The translations under genes were made by a program, and so were the position numbers. 64,000 bases of DNA from Pectobacterium betavasculorum (GTDB taxonomy: Bacteria; Pseudomonadota; Gammaproteobacteria; Enterobacterales; Enterobacteriaceae): contig NZ_JQHM01000009.1 in NCBI RefSeq assembly GCF_000749845.1, forward strand, positions 1 to 64,000. The letters are read 5' to 3'. Positions 9,263 to 18,900 of the stretch are shown one piece after another (within the stretch, counting starts at the first letter, position 1; every line of letters begins with the position of its first letter). Under the pieces are notes generated by a model that worked only from the letters and a program-made list of their open reading frames with translations, was not told where the DNA came from and ran no database searches.

Positions 9263-9772
9263 TAATCCCGTCTTTTATGAAGATGAGGTAGACATTGATT
9301 TGAATCCTAAAATAGGCGCTGACTGGCAGTTACGGGGACAACAAAAGAAAGTAGTGACGCCCGGCATCAATGAAAAATGTTACCTTGCCGGCGCACTTCA
9401 CAGTCAAACGGGTGAAGTCATCTACGCGGAAGGAAGCAGCAAAAAACAGCTTTATTCATCAGTCTGTTAGAAAAACTCAAAACAGCTTACGCCCAGACAG
9501 AAAGCGTCACGCTCATTGTTGACAACTACCGTATCCACAAAAGCAAACAAACCGAAAAATGGCTGGAGAACAACCCTAAATTTAAACTTGTCTTTCAACC
9601 AATTTATTCGCCCTGGGTAAACAGGGTAGAACGACTCTGGCTCTCATTACATGAGACGGTTACCCGAAATCATTAGTGTCGTTTCATGTGGCAATTACTG
9701 GACAAAGTTCGCCACTTTATGAAAACGGTAAATCCCTTTCCTGGCTCCGGACATGGAAAGGCAAAAGTGTAG
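9263..9772 (+). pseudogene. IS630-family transposase C-terminal remnant
   Basis: The plus-strand translation contains YEDEVDIDLNPKIGADW, then after a frameshift near 9460 VTLIVDNYRIHKSK and FQPIYSPWVNRVERLW. These are the DDE blocks of IS630-type transposases (D in EDEVDI, D in VDNY, E in NRVERLW). A TAA/TAG at the end of GHGKAKV closes it at 9772. The N-terminal half and the IS ends are missing. It abuts the promoter region of the biosynthetic cluster. Confidence 0.75.
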
Positions 9773-9858
9773 CGCTATTAGGTGTAGTTAGTTATTTATT
9801 TTATTAGTTAATATAATGCTAATTATTTGTGTGATAATCAATATTTAATTTAACACCA

Positions 9859-9887
9859 TTGACTTTGATTTTTCTTTTGTTTAACAT
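9859..9887 (+). promoter_or_regulatory. Candidate sigma70 promoter of the PKS/NRPS cluster
   Basis: TTGACT (five of six consensus) and TAACAT (four of six) are separated by exactly 17 bp in an extremely AT-rich 155-bp segment between the IS630 remnant and the megasynthase. Such AT-rich islands are typical H-NS targets; that is inference. No operator palindrome or lux-type box was evident. Confidence 0.5.
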
Positions 9888-9927
9888 TAATTAACATTAT
9901 CAACTTGGATGATTTTTTTGTTTTCCT

Positions 9928-12900
9928 TTGGTTAACATTTTTTTTAAATTTAGGTCAACTATATTGGATGTGGTGATCATTTTGCGTGATATTGCGGAAA
10001 GTTTATTAAAATGTGAGTTGTCAAACGATGAGCTCAGGAAGTTATTAAACCATCTTCGTTATTCATCATCAGAAAAAAATCAGAATTATTCATCATTGGT
10101 GGGTATTGGATGCCGTTACCCGGAGGGAGTGAAGAGTCCAATTGAATTAATTTCTTTTATGGAAAAAGGACGAACTGCCGTTAAGAGACTCTCACTGACG
10201 GAAAGATTTTCTACTGAGATAACTGCAATCAGGCATGAACCAGCTGTTGGCGCTTTCCTTGATGAGATTGAAAAATTCGATCCGCTCTTTTTCGGCATAT
10301 CCCCGAAGGAGGCTGGAGAAATTGATCCGCAGCATCGTTTGATGATGTTGGTGATTCAGGAAGCACTGGAAGATGCGGGTATCCCTGCTAACAGTCTGAG
10401 GGGAAAATCGGTCGGCGTCTTTATTGCCTCCTCATCTGACGATTACCAGCATCTTGCCCTTAGTGAAGAACGCATGGACCTTGTCAATGTTTATACCAGT
10501 CTTGGGACAAGCCGCAGTTCTGGTGCTGGGCGTATTTCATATCTGATGGGATTTACTGGACCATCGCTCCAACTTGACACTTCTTGTTCATCCTCTTTAG
10601 TAGCAGTCCACCTAGCTTGCCAGAGCTTGGCAGCGCAGGAATGTGAAATAGCTATTGTAGCGGGTGCTAATCTCATACTTTCTGAGAAAAATATTCAGCT
10701 ACGCCATCAGCTTAATGCCGTTTCTGTACAGGGCATTTGTCGGCCTTTTGACGAATCAGCAGATGGTTTTGTGCAGGGAGAAGGAGTAGCCGCTATAGTG
10801 CTAAAGCCTGGCAGCAAAGCGATTGAAGATAACATTCCTGTTTATTTAGATATTCTGGCATCAGCATGTAATCACAATGGCGGTGGCAATGGTTTAACTG
10901 CACCCAATAGTAAAGCGCAGGAAGCTTTGCTTCGGCAGGTGCTCAGGCGCGCTAATATTGCGCCTGAAGATGTTTTTTATATCGAAACGCATGGTACAGG
11001 AACCCGTCTTGGCGATCCTATTGAAGTTCAGTCCATTAATAATGTCTATGGCACAGGCGAAGCGCAACATTCCCCTCTATATATTGGCTCTTCAAAAGCC
11101 AATTTCGGCCACCTCGAAGCTGGCGCGGGACTGCTTTCACTTATTAAAACAGCAATGGCGATGGAGAGAGGAAAGCTGCCGCCACAAGTTAATATTCAGC
11201 AACTGAATTCATTGATCGACTGGGAGCAAGGCAGAGCACGAGTGACGACTGAAGTCTGTGACTGGCCTGTCAATAAACAGGGTAAGCGTATAGCAGGTAT
11301 TAGCTCATTTGGAATTACGGGTACGAATGCACATTTAATTGTGAGCAAAAATATTATGAGCGAAAAATATTCAGAGCCCGGCGGAACTGAATATTACCCT
11401 TTCCTGCTGTCAGCGAAACATCCGGAAAGCCTTGCTGCAAAGATTCAACAATTTAAGTCTCTTGCTGTACAGCAAAAGCATAATGTATCAGACGTATGCC
11501 GCACTCTGGCGCTAGGAAGGCAGCATTTTGATCAGCGTTTCGCTTTCAGTGTCGGTAATTGGTCAGAGGTAAATGAAAAGCTGAGCAAGGAACATGCTAC
11601 CAGGCCTAAATTAGCCCCGCCCGCCAAAGGTTGGGTTTTTGCCTGTACAGGACAAGGATCGCAATATCCTGAAATGGGTCATGAATGGTATAAAAATTTT
11701 TCCGTATTTCGTGTGGTTTTCGACGAGCTCGATAAGTTATATTTTGTCCAACGCGGAGAATATCTTAAAGATATTCTCTGGAACACTCCGGATGAAGATA
11801 AACTAAATGATACTGGCGTAGCGCAACCTGCTTTATTCGCTTATGAGTATGCGACCTTCAGGTTACTTGAATCCTTAGGTATTAAACCATCAGCTGTTAT
11901 AGGCCACAGTCTCGGTGAGTATGTTGCTGCATGCATTGCTGGTGTGTTTACACCAGAACAGGCTTTTGGGCTTGTGTTGTTGCGTGCAAAATTAATGGCT
12001 GCATTACCGTCAGAAGGTGGAATGTTGTCTGTGCGTGCTTCGTTGGAACTTATCACAACGCTTATCGTTGATTATGAGCGTTTGGAAGTTTGCGTGGTCA
12101 ACGCGCAGGAATTAATTGTGGTGGGCGGGCCACATCACGAACTCGAAAATTTAAAAGCTCTTTTAAAAGAAAAGAATATATCTGCATTTCCTCTGACGGT
12201 TTCAAATGCGTTTCATACAGTGGCGATGGAACCTGCAATGTCAGAACTGACTGAACTGGTTAGCGCTCTGGACGTAAAACCTCCAGTAATACCTATGGCA
12301 GCTAATCTAACGGGGGAATGGTTCGATACAGCGTGGCAGATGCGTGATTACTGGGCAAAGCATATGCGAAATACAGTGCTTTTTTATCCCTGTGTCGAAA
12401 GTTTCAGAGCTGAGGGATATTCCCATTATATTGAAATTGGGCCACGACCAGTTTTAAGTCAGATTATTAAGTCAATAGATACAGAGGCTTATACGCTTCA
12501 CTGCGCAGTTCCCGGTCAAGAGCGAAAAAGTTTATGTGATGTGTTATGTCAGCTCTTTACTTTGGGTGAGGATATTCACTGGCAGATGATTTTCTCTGGC
12601 CTTGATATTAAAAAAATTCGTTTACCTAATTATCCATTTAAATTAACCCGTTGTTGGCTGGAGAGTGCCGACATATCCTTGGAAGGGAGAGATACTGGAG
12701 CTATGAAAGGAATTAATGAGCAAGAAAATAATAATTTTTCGGCTATCTTGTCAGACCTTTCAGATATTTTTTCTGAGTTGTTGCATGTTCCCTGTTCTGA
12801 GATGGATACCTGTCGTTCCTTACTTGAGTCTGGTGTTGATTCCTTTATTATCGTAATGGCGGTAAAAAGGATTAAAGAAAAATTTAATATTAAAGTAACG

Positions 12901-15900
12901 GTCAAAGAAATCTTTGAACGCTATATTTCAATTACAAAGCTAGCTGAACATCTGGTTGCCCAGGGCGCGGTTTCGCATAATAAAAGTTCTCTCATTAGTG
13001 CATCATTAAATAATAACCCGGCGACATCATCAGATTCTCTGAACACACAGACTACTTCCGTAAGGTCAATGCCGGATGCTATCGCTATACAAACTAAACC
13101 ACAGCCATCGTCATACCATTATAGTGCCGCCCCCAGCCCGCTTCAGAATGTGTACGGACAGTCAGGGAGCGAACATCCTGTCAATGTGAGTGAAACTTAT
13201 GTTCCGCCTCAGTTTTCTTTTGCTGAAGATGAAGTGTATTCGGACAATGTCACTGTGCTGCCGAACAGCAATAATGATGCACTTACGCTAACCCAGCGCC
13301 ATTATCTGGCTACATTTATTGAACGCTACAACGCGAAAACGGCGCGTTCTAAACAGCAAGCTGCTCTGAATCGCCCACATTTATGTAATAACCGAAAGTC
13401 ATCTTCTGGTTTTCGTCCTGAGACCAAAGAATTGACCTACTCGATTCAGTGTCATGCATCATCCGGTTGTACGATTAGAGATATTGATGGCAATGAATAT
13501 GTCGATCTCGCAATGGGATTTGGATCCACCTTTTTTGGTCATCGTCCGCAGTTTATTACAGATCGTTTGCAGCAGCAGATAAATCAGGGGTACCAAATCG
13601 GGCCAGAAAGTCATCTGGCTGGCGAATGTGCGAAAATGATTTGTCAGACTAGTGGAATGGAGCGGGTACTTTTTACCAATAGTGGCACAGAGTCAGTGAT
13701 GACTGCTATACGTATTGCACGTGCTGCGGCTGGCCGCTCTAAGGTGGTGATGTTCCAGAATGCCTATCATGGCCATTTCGACGGCACAATGACCGTTCCT
13801 GATCACGAAGCCGGGCTAGGCGCCAGCCTCCCTATGACTGCAGGCACGCCAGCGTCAATGATCAGTGATGTGATCGTATTGCCCTATAACTCGCCGCAGT
13901 CTATTAACTACCTGAAAACGCATGGTCATGAGATTGCTGCAGTCGTTACCGAACCTGTACAGAATCGCGATCCTAGCCTCCATCCTGCTGAATTTTTGCA
14001 GAACATCCGTCAGGTGACACGTGATAACGGCATTATTCTGATCTTCGATGAAGTTCTGGTGGGGTACCGTATCGCACTGGGTGGAGCTCAGCAGTGGTTC
14101 GGTATCGAAGCTGATATGGCGACATATGGCAAAGTTATTGGCGGAGGCTTACCGCTGGGGGTTGTTGCAGGAAAAAGCTGGATTATGGATCGTGTGGACG
14201 GTGGGCAGTGGCAATACAACGATGAGTCAGCCCCCGATCCGCAAACGACTTATACTGCTGGAACATTCTGCAAGCATCCTTTAGCCATCGCTGCCTGTCA
14301 CGCAGTATTGAGCAAAATGATTGAAGAAGGGCCACGCCTGCAGGAACAACTTAACAAAAAAGTTGATGAGCTGGTCAGAATATTGAATGAAGTCTTTGCT
14401 GCTCATAAGGTACCGCTTCAAGTATACAACTTTGGTTCGTTTTTCCGCTTTGCACAAAATGGCAATCTAAGTTTTGTCTATCAACCGCTTGAACTGGATC
14501 TCTTTTTCTTCCACTTGGTAGAAAAGAATATCTACGTCTGGGAAGGTAAAACCTGTTTCCTCTCCACTGCCCATACTAATGCGCATATTCAGAAAATTAT
14601 TCATGCTGTCAATGACAGCGTAGCGGAAATGAAAGCTGCGGGGTTCTGGTGTGAAGCCCCACCTCCTAGCGATAACAGGACGTTTCACAGGCAACCAGCG
14701 GGATTTGCGAAGTACGACTCGCCAGAAAAAAAGTCTGAGCCGGCTTCTATTCTGAGCCGGGCAATGTCGTCAAACCAGAAGACGGAACATAAAGCTGGAG
14801 AGAAATACTTAAGCAAATACCCTAGTTCTATTGCAGATGGTTCGTTTCTGGCTAAAACGTCAACCCAGAACATCATCGACTTTGGTCTCTATTTCTTTGG
14901 CGATGATGTGGCAGATAAATTTGCTCAGATCCTTGATGCTGCGCGATATGCTGATGATGCGGACTTTCATTCTTTTTGGTTGCCTGAGCGTCATTTCAAT
15001 CCTTTTGGCGGGTTTGCGCCGAAACCCGCGGTGATTAGCGCTGCACTGGCAAATGCCACAGAAAATATCCATATTCGTGCCAGCGTTCTGGCACCACTGC
15101 ATCATCCAGTCGGTTTAGCAGAGGAGTGGTCAGTAGTAGACAATCTCAGTCATGGGCGTGCTGGCATAGCGCTGGCTTCTGGCTGGTTTGTTAATGACTT
15201 CGTACTCAATCCTCCAGCCTGGGGCCAGCAACGCGAGGTAATGCTAGATCACATGAATGCCATTCAGCATTTATGGAAAGGTCATGCTTTGGCTGTCGCG
15301 GGTCCAGATGGCCGAGTTGCTGAAGTCACACTTCATCCCCGTCCGGTGCAGTCGGGCGTACCAATGTGGCTGACCACACTTGGTAATCGGCAGAACTATA
15401 TTGACGCCGGTCATAAGGGGGTAGGGATCCTGACCAATATGATCGGTCAGAAACTTAGCGATCTCGAAGAAAATATTGGTCTGTATCGGAAAGCGCGAGA
15501 AGAAGCTGGATTTGATCCTCAGGAAGGACACATCACCGTGTTGCTTCACACCCTGATCATGGACGATGCCGCACGAGCCATTGAAACTGCGCGTGAACCA
15601 TTCTGTAACTACCTTAACTCATCAGTTGCATTGTTCCAGAAAATGGTGGCTCAGGAGGGGCTGGAAGCAGATTTTGACAGTCTGTCAGAGGAAGACAGGG
15701 CTTTCCTGCTCAATGCCGCTTATGGGCGTTACCTGAAAGGCAATGCATTGATAGGTGATGTCGATAACTGCGAAGCCGTTGTCAGATCACTGTATGAAAT
15801 TGGGGTGACGGAAATTGCCTGCTTTGTTGATTTTGGCATTGATCCAGATCTCATGCGTGCCTCATTTGACAATATCACCAGACTCAAAAATCGCTTTCGC

Positions 15901-18900
15901 AATGGAAATGCAAAAAACCTACATTACACCTCACTTGCTCCTATCGTGACTGGTGAGTCCGGGCTGATACAGCCGCAAGCGGTCTGTGAAGAGACTGAGA
16001 AGGAGAATGGTCAGCAAGATATTCTGCTGACTCTGACGGATGACCAGCGGATGCTATGGTTTATTGGTCAGCGAAGCCAGGATGGCATGATGGCCTTTGC
16101 ACAGACTTCTGCGTTAACACTGCGTGGAACAATTCAGAAGGATGCCTTTCAGAAAGCCTGGCAACAGGTCGTGATGCGTCACGATGCGCTAAGAACCCGA
16201 ATTGATGCGCATGGTCAACAGCAGTGGATTGCGTCTCAGGTCCGGGCCACTATTCAGCATATCGATCTGAGTCTGCTTGATTCAGCGCAGCATGATGCCC
16301 AGTTGCAGGAATTCCTGACTGCAGAAAGCCAGAAAACGTTCCATTTTGACGATCTGCTATATCGCCTAACGCTGGTGTCACTGGGTAGCCAGCATCATGT
16401 TCTGATATTTACCGCCCATCACCTGATTTGCGATGGCGTATCGGTCGGTGTGATCCTGACGGAACTTGCGGCCTGTTATGATGCTTTTTGCCAGAATCAA
16501 CCCGCGCCTCAGCTTGCGCCAGTATTGCAATTTTCTGAATATGTACGCTGGCGTCATAATCAATATCTTGAAAAAGACTATCAGCGTGAAGAATCGTTCT
16601 GGCTAAATCAACTGGCTGAACAAAATCTTGAAACTCTCAGCCTGCCTCTGGATTACGCCCGGCCTGTAGTGAAAACCTATCAGGGCGATCGTTATATCAT
16701 GACGCTTGACAGAGATAGCCTGCAACAGCTGAAATCCTTCGCCCGCAATAACCAGATGACCTCTTTTATGGTGGTCTTGGGCGCCTTCTATTGCCTTTTG
16801 TATCGTCTGGCACGACAGAAACAGGTTACTGTTGGTGTGCCATTCTCTGGCCGTACTCTGCATAACAGTGAAACGATGGTGGGGTATTTATCCAATGTTT
16901 ATCCTATCGCGCTGGAAATGCACGATGATGAAACAGTGACGCAGTATCTGCAACGTCTGCGTATCATCCTTCTGGACGCTTATGAACATCAGAACTATCC
17001 CTTTAGTTCTCTGATAGAAAAAGGAAATTTCCGTAGGGACGCCAGTAGTTCACCGTTATTCAATGTCGCTTTTAATTGGGATCGTGTTGATATTCCGCCA
17101 ATGCATGGGCTGGAAGTCACTAATTTCCGTTTTACACCGAGTTTTGTTGAATATGATCTGATGATCAATTTGCTGGAGGTCAATGAGGAGGCGGAATTGT
17201 CGTGGGATTTCAATACTGATCTCTTCGACAAAACTACCATTTGTCATTTATCCCGGCAGTTTGAGTATCTGCTGATGCAGTTTATTTCAAATCCCGGTCA
17301 GCCTTACAGTCAGATGGCGCTGGAAAAGCATGCTGTACAGTTGTCGCAGATCCCCTCTGCATCACATCAGGCAGAATTTGTTGCAGTCAGCCAATGGCTT
17401 AGCCGCTGTGCTGAAAAATTTCCCGATAATCTGGCGGTCGTCGATGGTAAACGCCAACTGAGCTATCAGCAGCTTGAACACTATGCCAATAAAATGGCCA
17501 ACAGGCTTTTGCAACGCAATATTGCTAAGGGTGATTTCGTGGCTCTTTGCCTGCCACCGTCAGTGGCTTTGCTGGTTGCCATTCATGGCGTGATTAAGGC
17601 GGGAGCGGCTTATGTACCGCTAAATACACGCTATCCGGTAGAGAAGCTGCAGGCGATGGCGGATAAGGCTGGAGCCAAATTAGTTATCCGTGCGCAGGAA
17701 AAATATGAAGAGATCTTCCCGCAGACTACAAAATCTGTCTTTATCCTTGATGAAGCTTTAGAGGCGCTAAATAAGGCACCCAAAAAGGTTTGCGCAGTGC
17801 CTATGGATGCTGATGACATCGTCTATCTGATCCATACCTCAGGCAGCACCGGTTTGCCAAAAGCGGTGCAAACAACGCAGGGTAATCTGGTCTCATTTTG
17901 TTATGCCGCGCTTGGGCGCCTTAAGATGACCGGTGAAGAGAGTTTTCTGAATGTCTCTCCGGCTTCGTTTGATATGTCAGTGCCTGACTTTTTCCTGCCG
18001 CTACTCAATGGTGGAAAAGTAATTCTGGCATCAGAAGATGACAGGCTTTTACCTGCTAATCTTGTCACGCTTCTGGAACAGTATGATGTCAATTTTATGC
18101 AGGCTACGCCGACCACATGGCAGGCGGTGGTTGACAGTGGATGGCAGGGTAAAGGGAATCTCAGAGCCTGTGTTGGTGGCGAAATATTAAGTCGTTCACT
18201 CGCTAAGGCTTTGAAGCAGCGAGCAGCATCCGTATGGAATGGATATGGCCCCACTGAAACCACAGTCTGGTCTAATTTGTTAAAAGTAAAAGACAGTGAT
18301 CTGCGTTCAGCAATGATCCCAGTAGGCACTCCGCTGTCGAACGCTGCTGTATATGTGCTGGATAAGTTTTTGCAACCTGTGCCAGAGGGGCATATCGGCG
18401 AAATTTACATTGGCGGCTATGGGGTTAGCCGGGGGTATTTCAATCAGTTGGATATCACCAGCAAAGTCTTCCTGCAAAATCCCTGGGCAGAAGGAAACCT
18501 GTATCGCACTGGTGATTTAGGTCGTTTCTCACAGAACGGGTCCATCTCTGTGTTAGGCCGTGCTGACACCCAGGTTAAAATTCGCGGTTTCCGCATCGAA
18601 ATTGGTGAGATCGAAGCCGCTTTAACGGAATTGGAAGGCGTTTCCACCGCAGTAGCACGTGTTGAACAGCATGATAGTGACTCGGTGTTAACAGCCTTTG
18701 TCGAACTAACAGATTCTGTTTCGGTGAGTGGCACTGAACTGCGATCGCAGTTAAAAGCGGTTTTGCCTGATTATATGGTGCCTAGGGTTATCAAAGTGAT
18801 GGACTCTCTGCCCAGGTCGGGAAACGATAAGATTGACCGTCATCAGCTTCCTGCTTTAGACATCTCTGCAGAACAGATGGCTTATGTTGCGCCTGCCACC

